From Nocardia salmonicida NBRC 13393 (GTDB lineage: Bacteria; Actinomycetota; Actinomycetes; Mycobacteriales; Mycobacteriaceae), in NCBI RefSeq assembly GCF_001613085.1, contig NZ_BDBR01000046.1:19213-83212 (forward strand): a DNA stretch of 64,000 nt. The letters run 5' to 3'. The notes under the pieces are model-generated. The model had not been told where the DNA came from. It worked only from the letters and a program-made list of their open reading frames with translations, and did not search any database. This document shows positions 53,404 through 61,430 of this stretch, in pieces. Every line of letters begins with the position of its first letter. The first letter of the stretch is position 1. The translations under genes were made by a program, and so were the position numbers.

Positions 53404-54708
53404 TCAGCTGATGGACGAGTGGCTGCGGACGCGCGGACCGGTGTGCGAGGGAAGGTGCTGATAGCCGTGCAGGGTGAACAGCGGCCGCCGGGTGGGCGGG
53501 TGGGTCAATCGCAGATGCGGGAAGGTCTCGAACAGCGCGCGCAGGGCATGCGCCGCTTCCATCCGGGCCAGACCGGCGCCGAGGCACACATGGCTACCGC
53601 TGCTGAAGGACAGATGATTCTTGGCGTTGTCCCTGGTGATGTCGAACCGGGCCGGCTCGGTGAACACGGCGGGGTCGCGGTTCGCGCCGGCCAGTGACAG
53701 CACCACGGTCGACCCCTCGCGCAACTCGAGACCACCGATCTCCAGCGCCGTCCTGGTGGTGCGAGCGGTGGACTGCACCGGCGGATCGATTCGGAGGATC
53801 TCCTCCACCGCGTTGGGCCAGAGGTCCGGCTCGGCCTGCAACCGGGCCAGCTGTTCGGGGTGCTGGAGCAGCCAGACGACACCCTTGCCGATCAGGTTGA
53901 CCGTTGTCTCGAAGCCCGCGGCCATCAGCAGGGTCGCCGACGCGCACAGTTCGTAGGTGGACAGATCACCCGAGGTGACCAGGCTGCTGAGGATGTCGTC
54001 GCCGGGTTCGGCGCGGAGCCGCTCGAGGTGGTCGACGAGATACCGGTGCAGTCGCTCCGAGGATTCCATCGCCCGCTGGTGCGTCTGCCAGGAGATCCCG
54101 AGGTCGAGCAACGGACTGATCTCGTCGCCCCAGTGCAGGAACATCTCGCGGTCGGCGTCCGGAAAGCCGAGCATCTCGGAGATGATGGCGATGGGCACCT
54201 GTGCCGCGTACCGCGTCACCAGGTCGGTGGGCCCGTCGTCGGGCAGCTCCGAGAGCAGTTCCCCGGTGACCGTCTCGATCCTGTCGCGCAGCCGGGCGAT
54301 GGCCCGCGGGGTGAACGCCGTGGAGACCGGTTTACGCATCCGGGTGTGCTCGGGCTCGTCGATCATCAGCATCGACGGCGGATCCATCAGATTCGGCGGA
54401 AGAGGCTGACGCTCCAGCGCGCGCAAGACCGGCCCCGGTATCCCGAACACAGTGGGTATACCGACACCGAAACGGCTGTCGCGCAAGATTTCCCGGACCA
54501 TGTCGTGATCGAAGGTGATCCACACCGGAAGGGCGCGGATCAACCCACCCTCCCCGCGCATCTCCTCGATCAGCGCGTACGGATTCTCGATCCCCTCCGC
54601 ACCGCCGATCAACCGAGCGAACGGATTGCCACGACGAAGCAGGATCTTCTTGAACAGCAGGACCAACCCGTGGTTGTTGACCCACCGATACATGTAATGC
54701 GGTTTCAT
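53404..54708 (-). CDS. Cytochrome P450
   Basis: The 434-residue haem monooxygenase has the I-helix motif LLMAAGFETTVNL, the ExxR motif in AVEEILRIDPPVQ and the haem-binding FSSGSHVCLGAGLARME (Cys about residue 375). It is a soluble class I bacterial P450 needing a ferredoxin; none is adjacent, but a 7Fe ferredoxin is encoded at 23.8 kb. ATG 54708 has CGGAGGGG upstream. The substrate is unknown. Confidence 0.93.
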   Translation of the reverse strand: MKPHYMYRWVNNHGLVLLFKKILLRRGNPFARLIGGAEGIENPYALIEEMRGEGGLIRALPVWITFDHDMVREILRDSRFGVGIPTVFGIPGPVLRALERQPLPPNLMDPPSMLMIDEPEHTRMRKPVSTAFTPRAIARLRDRIETVTGELLSELPDDGPTDLVTRYAAQVPIAIISEMLGFPDADREMFLHWGDEISPLLDLGISWQTHQRAMESSERLHRYLVDHLERLRAEPGDDILSSLVTSGDLSTYELCASATLLMAAGFETTVNLIGKGVVWLLQHPEQLARLQAEPDLWPNAVEEILRIDPPVQSTARTTRTALEIGGLELREGSTVVLSLAGANRDPAVFTEPARFDITRDNAKNHLSFSSGSHVCLGAGLARMEAAHALRALFETFPHLRLTHPPTRRPLFTLHGYQHLPSHTGPRVRSHSSIS

Positions 54709-54763
54709 CGAGCCCCTCCGATCGTCGAACCGGCGAATCCCCTGGGTGCTACGAATATCACAC

Positions 54764-54779
54764 GATTGTAACGACAATC
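54764..54779. promoter_or_regulatory. Inverted repeat in the P450 promoter region
   Basis: GATTGT-AACG-ACAATC is a perfect 6+4+6 repeat in the AT-richest part of the P450/lipase gap, 56-71 bases upstream of the P450 start. Confidence 0.4.
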
Positions 54780-55056
54780 ACAGGCCACGCGGAACCCGCT
54801 GGAACAGGATCTCGAGACCTACCGATTTCCATCCACTGAGTGGAGTTGGCGGCAGACTGGCGCGGTCGACCCGAAGCATCGGGCCGGCAAACCCGATCGA
54901 GCCTGGTGAAGTGCCCTCGGATCGGTTGTGCACACGCACTAATGTTGGCGTTCACTGCTGGGATCGTGCCGAAGACTCCGCACTGTGTCATGCGATGTTC
55001 TTGTTCGAGGTGCCGGGAGGCTTTCGACACTTCATGGCAATGACGCTGGAGGTTCA
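54780..55056. other. Intergenic stretch upstream of lipase gene
   Basis: Together with the P450 promoter this gap is 348 bases long. Short frames occur on both strands without family resemblance. The 3' end holds a strong ribosome site (CTGGAGG, 55046-55052) for the lipase gene. Confidence 0.45.
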
Positions 55057-56391
55057 ATGGGTAAGACATGGTTGCGACACTGGACTGTCGCGACGCTATC
55101 CGCGGCAACTGTGCTGGTCAGCGCCGGTGCCGCGGTGGGCGATCCCACCGATATCGCATTCCCTCCAGACCAGAACCAACTCCCGCAACTGCCGTCCGAA
55201 CCGCAGATCTACGATCTGCTCCCGATTCCGATGCCCTCGGAAGACCCCTGGTACAACGATCCGGACGACCTTGCCTCCTACGCGCCCGGTCAGATCGTTC
55301 GCACGCGGGAGGTCCAGACCCGCTTGGTCGGCATCCCGTTCCCGGTTTACACCAAGCAACTGCTGTTTCGGTCCAACGATGTCCACGACAATCCCATCGT
55401 GACAGCCACGACCGTCATCGTCCCGGGCATTCCGTGGCAGGGCAGTACACGGCCGGTGCTGTCGTTCCAGGAGGCCATCGACTCCACCAACTCCTCCTGC
55501 AATCCGTCGTACACGTTGCAGGTCGGCACGATGAAGGAGTCCGCGCTAGCGATCTACTGGCTGATGCAAGGCTTCGCCCTCAACGTCCCCGACTTCGACG
55601 GCAAGTTCAATACGTTCAACACCTACGCCGAGGGCAAGATGGTGCTGGACAGCCTGCGCGCGGTGAAGAACGATGCGGGACTGGGTCTGTCTGATGCCGG
55701 CATCGCGCTGTACGGGTACTCCGGTGGCGGCTCGGGATCGATTCGCGCAGCCGAACTGCGCGCCACCTACGCGCCTGATGTGCGGCTGCTCGGAACGGCC
55801 GTGGGCGCCACCCCCGGCAGCCTCACGGGAATCGCCCGATACGCGGTGCAGCCGCAGACCGGACTCGCGGGGATCGGCAACTTCACCATGTGGCTCGGGC
55901 TCGTGGCCTTCGCACGGGAGTACCCGGATGTATTCCGGCCCGAGGAGTTGCTGACCGAGGAAGGCCAGCAACTACTCCGCGATTTTCAGTCTCGCTGTGT
56001 CATCACCCTCGCGCCGTCGGGGATATACCGCCCACTGAGTGCGTATTTCAAGCCGGGCAAATCACTGGAAACCGAGCCCGCCATCCAGCGAGTGTTGGAG
56101 GACAACAGCCTCGGCAAACACATACCCGACACCCCGATCCTGTGGTGGCACGGTATCTGGGATGAGGTCGTGCCACCGTCGACAGTGCTGCCGACCGTGA
56201 ATAAATACTGGGACAGCGGTGCGGACCTGCGGTTCATCACCGTTCCCCTTCCTGAGCACGGGGTGAACGCTGTCACCGGCTGGATTCCGTCGGTAGCTTG
56301 GACCAGCGCCGTACTGCGCGGCTCGGCTCCGGGCCCTACATTCAATCTCGGGTTCCCCGCACCGTTGCCCGAAGGCTTCCCGGGCGCTTGA
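55057..56391 (+). CDS. Secreted lipase / triacylglycerol lipase-like hydrolase (LIP family)
   Basis: The 444-residue protein has a signal peptide (residues 1-27, ending GAAVG) and the alpha/beta-hydrolase fold of secretory lipases (LIP family, as in Nocardia and Candida lipases). The nucleophile is in ALYGYSGGGSGS (about residue 230). WWHGIWDEVVPPS holds the acid and VPLPEHGVNAV the histidine. It probably hydrolyses fatty-acid esters outside the cell. The next gene, 41 bases on, is a PucR-type regulator, perhaps its controller. Confidence 0.9.
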   Translation: MGKTWLRHWTVATLSAATVLVSAGAAVGDPTDIAFPPDQNQLPQLPSEPQIYDLLPIPMPSEDPWYNDPDDLASYAPGQIVRTREVQTRLVGIPFPVYTKQLLFRSNDVHDNPIVTATTVIVPGIPWQGSTRPVLSFQEAIDSTNSSCNPSYTLQVGTMKESALAIYWLMQGFALNVPDFDGKFNTFNTYAEGKMVLDSLRAVKNDAGLGLSDAGIALYGYSGGGSGSIRAAELRATYAPDVRLLGTAVGATPGSLTGIARYAVQPQTGLAGIGNFTMWLGLVAFAREYPDVFRPEELLTEEGQQLLRDFQSRCVITLAPSGIYRPLSAYFKPGKSLETEPAIQRVLEDNSLGKHIPDTPILWWHGIWDEVVPPSTVLPTVNKYWDSGADLRFITVPLPEHGVNAVTGWIPSVAWTSAVLRGSAPGPTFNLGFPAPLPEGFPGA

Positions 56392-56432
56392 GTGAATCGG
56401 TCGACGCGGGCACCGGCGTCTCAGGAGGGCAC

Positions 56433-57689
56433 ATGACCCAGATGTATTCCCCCGAGCCCGGGCTCGCGCGCGACAAGCGGTGGCAGCAGGTGGTCGAGCG
56501 GACGCACGCCCAAGCGGCAGGCTTGGCCGCCGCCCTCAAGGCCGATGATCTGCTGCCCCACTCCATGCTGGACGCGGACTTCGTACCGAGCGTCCAACTC
56601 AACATTGCACTGTTCTTCCGGTCGCTCACCGTGGATTACGAACTGTCCAGAGAAGACACCCTCCCGATCGTCGAGCGGGCGATGCGGCTGGTCCGTGACG
56701 GTATGTCCCTCGAGGAGATCCTGACCAATTACCGCGTCGGTACCGCATTCCTGTGGAGTCAGTCCATCTCGGTCCTCGAACCGGACGAGTACCCGCTGCT
56801 GCCGGAACTCGGGCTGCGCCTGACCAACTACCTCAACCTGGTGGTCACACACATCGCCACCGCCCTGATCGAGGACAGCCGCCAGCCACGCTGGGACATC
56901 CTGGAACGCCAAGGCGAGATCGCCGCCGATCTGCTGGCTGGACGCGAGATCAGCGGCTGGACAGGCGCACCCGAAATCCCCATCGCGGAATCGTTCCTCG
57001 TTGCCGCGGTACGGCTCGGCGAACCCGCGCCCGGCACGCTCACCGCCCTACGCAACCGGCTCGGGCAGCTCCCGGGCACCTTCCTCTACCGCGACAACGG
57101 TGGCTGGATCGCGCTCGTCCCTCTGCGCCCGGTCGACGAAGACGATCCGGCGGCAGCGCTGGCCAGCCGTATCGGGTTGTCCAGCAAGGCTGCTCGGCCC
57201 GAATGCTGGATCGGCGTCGCGACCGCCCTCACCCGGGCGGACATCCCCGGGGCCTATATCGAAGCGCACACCGTCGCCGAGACAGCCCGCGCTCTTGCCC
57301 GGCCCGAAACAATCTGCACCCGAAGGCACATGATGTTCGAATACTCCGTGGCTGCGGGCGGAGCCACGCTCAACGCCCTGGCCGCGCTGCTCGATCCGCT
57401 CGCCGATCATCCTGCCCTGCTGGAGACCCTCGATGCGTTCATAGACAGCGAGTTCAATCACAACGCCGCCGCCCAGGCACTCTTCATCCACCGCAACACC
57501 GTCACCTACCGACTCTGCCGCATCACCGAACTGAGCGGCTACGACCCCCTGCTGCCCAGCGGCGTTTCCACTCTCATGGCCGCGCGGGTCGCCCAGCGCA
57601 TCGTTACCTACCCGACCACTTCAACCCGAGCACGGGAAACGACTAGAGCCCCATCCAGTTCTCCGGACGGGGCTCAACAACGTCGATGA
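56433..57689 (+). CDS. PucR/CdaR-family transcriptional regulator
   Basis: The 418-residue protein has an N-terminal helical sensory region (ADFVPSVQLNIALFFRSLTVDYELSRED) and a degenerate GGDEF-like middle (about 185-300). The C-terminal PucR HTH is FIDSEFNHNAAAQALFIHRNTVTYRLCRITELSGYDP. AGGAGGG precedes ATG 56433. It follows the lipase closely on the same strand, so control of lipid or lipase-related genes is plausible but not shown. Past its stop begins the repeat-bearing island. Confidence 0.87.
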   Translation: MTQMYSPEPGLARDKRWQQVVERTHAQAAGLAAALKADDLLPHSMLDADFVPSVQLNIALFFRSLTVDYELSREDTLPIVERAMRLVRDGMSLEEILTNYRVGTAFLWSQSISVLEPDEYPLLPELGLRLTNYLNLVVTHIATALIEDSRQPRWDILERQGEIAADLLAGREISGWTGAPEIPIAESFLVAAVRLGEPAPGTLTALRNRLGQLPGTFLYRDNGGWIALVPLRPVDEDDPAAALASRIGLSSKAARPECWIGVATALTRADIPGAYIEAHTVAETARALARPETICTRRHMMFEYSVAAGGATLNALAALLDPLADHPALLETLDAFIDSEFNHNAAAQALFIHRNTVTYRLCRITELSGYDPLLPSGVSTLMAARVAQRIVTYPTTSTRARETTRAPSSSPDGAQQRR

Positions 57690-57716
57690 TGCAGGCTCAA
57701 AGCCTTTGGGGCTACA

Positions 57717-57985
57717 TCACACGTTGAAGCGGAACTCGACCCGCTTGACAGCCCACTCCCCTACCACGTACCGCACCGTCGTGTAAGCCATGCAGGGACA
57801 CTACCAGCCCCGGAACACCCTGGCACACAACCAGTTCCCGGATCGGTGCTGACCAAAAGCTCAGCGTCACGCGATATCAGCTGAGGTTGAATCGCGACAC
57901 CGAGACTGGATACGGATCCACAGCGTCCACCCTGGATCCTCGACCGCACACCGGCGTATGCGGACGCTCGTGACCGCGCGCCCAG
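57717..57985 (-). repeat. Accessory repeat block, copy A
   Basis: First of three related blocks. Read on the minus strand it holds the end of a reading frame (YPVSVSRFNLS, stop), a conserved noncoding stretch, the word GGTAGTGTCCCTGC, and a frame from ATG 57791 to 57717 coding 24 residues (MAYTTVRYVVGEWAVKRVEF, then FNV). The block is cut short at its low-coordinate end by the PucR region. It is probably non-mobile now. Confidence 0.75.
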
Positions 57986-58045
57986 CGGCAATACAGGACG
58001 TCTTCGGCAGTGTTGCAGTAGCGCGATCCAACGGAGAGTTTCGAC

Positions 58046-58076
58046 TTGCTCCTGACGTAACGTCAGGTCATAGCGT
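58046..58076 (+). promoter_or_regulatory. MerR-type promoter with 19-bp spacer and operator
   Basis: TTGCTC (-35, 58046-58051) and TAGCGT (-10, 58071-58076) are 19 bases apart, the long spacer typical of MerR-activated promoters. Centred in the spacer is the perfect dyad CCTGACGT-A-ACGTCAGG (58051-58067). The regulator starts 50 bases downstream. Confidence 0.8.
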
Positions 58077-58125
58077 TGGCGGTACCCGCGCGAGGTGCGT
58101 CGGTGGAAGTGAGAGACGGAAGCGG

Positions 58126-58908
58126 ATGGACGAGACGGGTATCGAGCAGGTGTGGAAGGTCGGTGAGCTCGCGACCAAGTCCGGGCTGACAGTGCGCACG
58201 CTGCATCACTACGACCGCATCGGGTTGGTGTGCCCGGCCGGGCGCACCAGCTCCGGTCACCGGCTCTACTTCGAAGCCGACGTCCAGCGTCTGTATCAGG
58301 TTTTGGCTTTGCGCCAGTTGGGTCTCGGTCTGGACCAGATCGCGCAAGTGCTCACTGGCGCAGTAGCTATGGCGCAAGTGCTAGTCGCACATCGCGATTA
58401 TCTGGCTGCTCAGGTGGCCGCGACACAAGATCTGCACGCTCTGGTAGCGACGCTGGTGACGACGGCCGAGAACCGGCCCGAAGTCTCTGCGGATCACTTC
58501 CTGGCACTAATCAGGAGGACTGTCATGGTCGACGACACTGCCAAGCAATACTTCACCCGCGACAATGCCGAGGCGTTCACTACCCTTTACTTTGCGCAGC
58601 TCGCGGCCCAACAACGCGCACTAGAGCTCTGGTACGCCGAGGATGCGCGACTCACTGTCGGGGACACTCCGTACGTGGGCACCACTGCGATCTTCGAACA
58701 GCTCCTCCGCCTGCCACAGGCCGGGTACAACGTCAACGCGATCGATGTTCAGGCGGACACCGACGTCTCTGCGCTTCTACGGGTGACTGGGAATCTCATG
58801 CGGGACGGAGTTCTCGATGCTCGCCCGTTCGAGACGTCGTTCACACTGAACAGATCCTCGGCAGACGACGCATACACGATCGCCAGTCAGAACTTCCAAG
58901 TCGTCTAG
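58126..58908 (+). CDS. MerR regulator fused to an NTF2-like domain
   Basis: Residues 9-80 are a MerR winged helix (VWKVGELATKSGLTVRTLHHYDRIGLV, GHRLYFEADVQRLYQV). A coiled-coil helix follows (about 85-130). Residues 139-260 look like an NTF2 domain of the nuclear-transport-factor type (AFTTLYFAQLAAQQRALELWYAEDARL, YVGTTAIFEQLLRLP, IDVQADTDVSALLRVTGNLM). NTF2 folds often bind small hydrophobic ligands, so this is a likely sensor. The promoter arrangement indicates self-activation. ATG 58126 is the likely start; the weak GACGGAAGCGG region precedes it. Confidence 0.85.
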   Translation: MDETGIEQVWKVGELATKSGLTVRTLHHYDRIGLVCPAGRTSSGHRLYFEADVQRLYQVLALRQLGLGLDQIAQVLTGAVAMAQVLVAHRDYLAAQVAATQDLHALVATLVTTAENRPEVSADHFLALIRRTVMVDDTAKQYFTRDNAEAFTTLYFAQLAAQQRALELWYAEDARLTVGDTPYVGTTAIFEQLLRLPQAGYNVNAIDVQADTDVSALLRVTGNLMRDGVLDARPFETSFTLNRSSADDAYTIASQNFQVV

Positions 58909-59023
58909 ATCCCGATCAGCCGCAAGGGCTTCGCGTCACGCGATGCCACGAGTTGGCCGTAGCGGAAGCGCGCGATATCGGGTCGCGCGCTTCTCGGCAT
59001 GAGCGGACGTTCGATTGCTTGAC

Positions 59024-59068
59024 CCCTGCCGTCCGCGTGACGTCGCCTTGCCCACGCGGACGGCAGGG
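59024..59068 (-). terminator. Long-stem hairpin terminator of the 47-codon gene
   Basis: CCCTGCCGTCCGCGTG (59024-59039) pairs perfectly over 16 bases with 59053-59068. On the minus strand it follows the small gene stop by 15 bases. Confidence 0.7.
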
Positions 59069-59082
59069 CACCAATCCGCCGA

Positions 59083-59226
59083 CTACTGCTCCTCGGCGTG
59101 CTCGACCACCGCCGGAGTGGCTAGATACCGTTTCCAGATCGCCGCGGTATCGCGGGTCGGTTCCGATCCCAGCGCCGGTTCGTACTGCGGCGCTGGCAGA
59201 ACTTCTACGTGCTGTGTCTGTGTCAT
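59083..59226 (-). CDS. Small protein, 47 residues, unknown
   Basis: ATG 59226 to TAG 59083 encodes MTQTQHVEVLPAPQYEPALG and continues with SEPTRDTAAIWKRYLATPAV and VEHAEEQ. The acidic, proline-rich first half and the short helical second half look like a true small protein. It is followed by a strong hairpin terminator and is divergent from the zinc-ribbon gene. It could be a precursor peptide, antitoxin or regulator; no modifying enzyme is adjacent and I recognise no family. Confidence 0.55.
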   Translation of the reverse strand: MTQTQHVEVLPAPQYEPALGSEPTRDTAAIWKRYLATPAVVEHAEEQ

Positions 59227-59344
59227 GCCGGGCTAGACGTTGCCGAACAGCAAACGGTTCCATCGAGCTTGTAGCGACCAGCGACCAGCGACCAGGGCCG
59301 AGGCCGGACCGAATCTGCCGACGGATCGATAGATAATCGAACGT

Positions 59345-59563
59345 ATGTGCGAATCGATCTGGCTCTATCTGCGCAACGGGCGCTGGACGGAACCGGCTCC
59401 CCGCTACTGCCCGAACGGTCACCGGCTCGGTCCTGGCCAGGTGCTCGTCGGTGCGGTGCCTTGCCTCCGGAGCGGTGGTCACCATCGAACGCACACGTGC
59501 CGAGTCTGCGCTACGACGACCTACGCGCCACCGCTGCACACCGACTGCGATCACTACTCATAA
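59345..59563 (+). CDS. Small zinc-ribbon protein, 72 residues
   Basis: Four cysteine positions, YCPNGHRLGPGQVLVG with a CxxxGH-type first knuckle and HTCRVCATTTYAPPLHTDC, indicate a compact zinc ribbon. Related short actinobacterial proteins start with a similar WLYLR-G-W segment. Function unknown; nucleic-acid or protein binding is likely. The transcript may be near-leaderless (TAGATAATCG just upstream). Confidence 0.7.
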   Translation: MCESIWLYLRNGRWTEPAPRYCPNGHRLGPGQVLVGAVPCLRSGGHHRTHTCRVCATTTYAPPLHTDCDHYS

Positions 59564-59573
59564 CCGCAGTCTG

Positions 59574-59935
59574 CCCTTGCCCTCGCCGTCTCGAATCAAG
59601 CCCGGTGACCTGCTAGAACGCGGACAGCATGGAGCACCTACTTGTTTTTCGACGGTGAGGCTACTCCGCTGCGGAACTCGACCCGCTTGACAGCCCACTC
59701 CCCGACCACGTATCGCACCTTCGCGTAAGTCATGCAGGGACACTACCAGCCCCGGAACACCCTGGCGCACAACCAGTTCCCGGATCGCTCCTGACCAAAG
59801 CTCAGCGTCACGCGGTATCAGCTGAGGTTGAATCGCGACACCGACGCTGGATACCGATCCACAGCGTCCACCCCGGATCCTCGACCGCACCTCGGCAGAT
59901 ACGGACGGTTCGTGACCAGGCGCCCAGCGACATTT
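59574..59935 (-). repeat. Accessory repeat block, copy B
   Basis: This is the longest copy. On the minus strand it contains YPASVSRFNLS and a stop, the conserved spacer with GGTAGTGTCCCTGC, and a 31-residue frame (ATG 59733 to TAG 59638, MTYAKVRYVVGEWAVKRVEF, then RSGVASPSKNK). It then has a tail shared with copy C (CTTGCCCTCGCCGTCTCG on the plus strand). Substitutions between B and C in the small frame are mostly amino-acid changing, so coding is doubtful. Confidence 0.78.
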
Positions 59936-60037
59936 GCGGATTTCCTGAGCGCCAAGTACGTAGTAGCCGCCTGACCTCCTTGGCCTCCTAGTCTCGCGCT
60001 ATGCCGCCGATCAGATGGCACGCGGCGTGGTCTATCC

Positions 60038-60841
60038 CTAGTCGGAGAATGCGATCCCTGCGATCCGCGCAGGTTCCTGATAGCTGGTTAGGTAGTTTGC
60101 ATCCCAGGGTATTCCGAGCACGATGACGAAGTCGCTGGTTCCGAACTCGGCATCGAGCTGTTTCCAAGTACGCGCGAGGTACTCCACAGCAGCCCAGGAC
60201 GAGTCTCCTCGAGCCCCGAGGCAGTAGAAGTTGGCGGCACCCTGCTCGCTTCCACGAACCTTTTCGATGACCAGCAGATTCTTGCGAGCAGTTACGTTCT
60301 GTAGGTTGCCCCCGTCCAGACGAACGCTAACTGTCATCTCCTCGCCGGCGGTGTACCAGGGTTCGGATCCGCCGGTTTCCCTGGTCATCGCCGCTCTGAC
60401 CAACTGCTGATCGACGCTGTAGCGTCGAACCGAGTTGCGGGTGCTGCTGCCGACGACAATGGAGCTGTCCGACAGCTGGGTCGCGTTGGCGGTAGATGGA
60501 CTCACCTCGACCAGGTAGCGCACTGGCCTGCGAAGCCAAATCCCATCGACCAGCCCTCGGACGAGTTCGGGAAGCCGTAATGGGGCCGCACCGAAGAGTT
60601 TATTAACGCTTTGAACTGCCTGAAACTCACTGAACCCCAGGGTAAATCGAGGCCTGCCGTCGGGGTGCGGCTCGGCGAGATTCGAAAGATATATCTGGAT
60701 CACGCGACCTCGGCTCAGGCCGAAAAATCGCACCATCTTTCGTTCGACAGTCCGCCCGCCAGCCAGAAATAGAACACCTAGCAGTATCCAAAACGCAATG
60801 TTGGCAACAAGATTGGTGCCCACGTCAATGATGAACGACAC
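60038..60841 (-). CDS. Membrane-anchored protein of unknown function
   Basis: The 267-residue protein has one N-terminal transmembrane helix (LVANIAFWILLGVLFLAGG) and a soluble domain facing the cytosol. This includes GRVIQIYLSNLAEP, FTLGFSEFQAVQSVNKLFG, SSIVVGSSTRNSVRRYS near residue 128 and FVIVLGIPWDANYL near the end. The alternating strands and the VVGSSTRN loop suggest a nucleotide- or Rossmann-like domain; I cannot name the family. Its position beside a STAND ATPase in a repeat-rich island makes an effector role possible, but this is inference. Confidence 0.72.
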   Translation of the reverse strand: MSFIIDVGTNLVANIAFWILLGVLFLAGGRTVERKMVRFFGLSRGRVIQIYLSNLAEPHPDGRPRFTLGFSEFQAVQSVNKLFGAAPLRLPELVRGLVDGIWLRRPVRYLVEVSPSTANATQLSDSSIVVGSSTRNSVRRYSVDQQLVRAAMTRETGGSEPWYTAGEEMTVSVRLDGGNLQNVTARKNLLVIEKVRGSEQGAANFYCLGARGDSSWAAVEYLARTWKQLDAEFGTSDFVIVLGIPWDANYLTSYQEPARIAGIAFSD

Positions 60842-61113
60842 CCTGGGATCCTACGGCCAGCCCCGATGGAGGATCTACCGATGCCCGCAACTGTCTAGGA
60901 GAGAAGCCTTGCCAATCAACCCAGCTCAGCCGATGCGGGGACAATCGTGCCGGTCCTCCACTGGTGGGTGCCTCCCTCCGTGCCCCATTCGTGCCCCCGA
61001 GCCAGGGTCAAAGTCGGTAAATCCGGCGCCAACGAGCAAACGTCAGACAAGGTCAGACCACCATTCCCGCTCATTCGCCTGCTTCCCAAGCTGTCGCCCT
61101 GGTCCGCGCGCAG
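60842..61113. other. Gene-poor gap in accessory island
   Basis: No convincing gene is seen. The sequence is less GC-rich than its surroundings and carries a C-rich stretch (GTGCCTCCCTCCGTGCCCC, about 60967-60985). Short frames have no ribosome sites. Confidence 0.45.
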
Positions 61114-61365
61114 CTATTCGCACAACCGCAGTTCGTATCTGCTGACAACCGTGACTGATCCACCTTCGAGCCGCTGACCCGGAGCCCCACCAACTGGAAC
61201 GTCGCCGCAATGGACGAACCCAGCCCGCTCGTAGTAGGCACGCAACCGGTCGTTGGTGGCCACGCGGTCCAACCGCAGCAAGCCCCGGCCGTGGTCCCGC
61301 GCAGTGTCTGCTGCCCACCGGAGGATCTGGCCGCCGATGCCTGCCGCCCATCGTCGGACTGCCAT
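61114..61365 (-). pseudogene. GNAT acetyltransferase remnant (C-terminal half)
   Basis: The frame encodes the acetyl-CoA-binding end of a GNAT protein: GGQILRWAADTARDHGRGLLRLD, then NDRLRAYYERAGFVHCGD and strands to the end (RYELRLCE). The first half, including the start of the acceptor site, is missing. Repeat block C lies directly upstream, suggesting that its arrival or a recombination there removed the 5' half. Confidence 0.72.
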
Positions 61366-61430
61366 GGTTCGGACCTAGGCTGGATCGTCGCCGCGCTCGT
61401 CGAGTTCGTGCTGCGTATGGGGCAGCTGCA

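Noticed and set aside
58916..59554. Minus-strand frame of 212 codons
   Set aside because: It overlaps the zinc-ribbon gene, the 47-codon gene and its terminator in another frame, and its composition is Arg/Ser/Ala-rich without motif.
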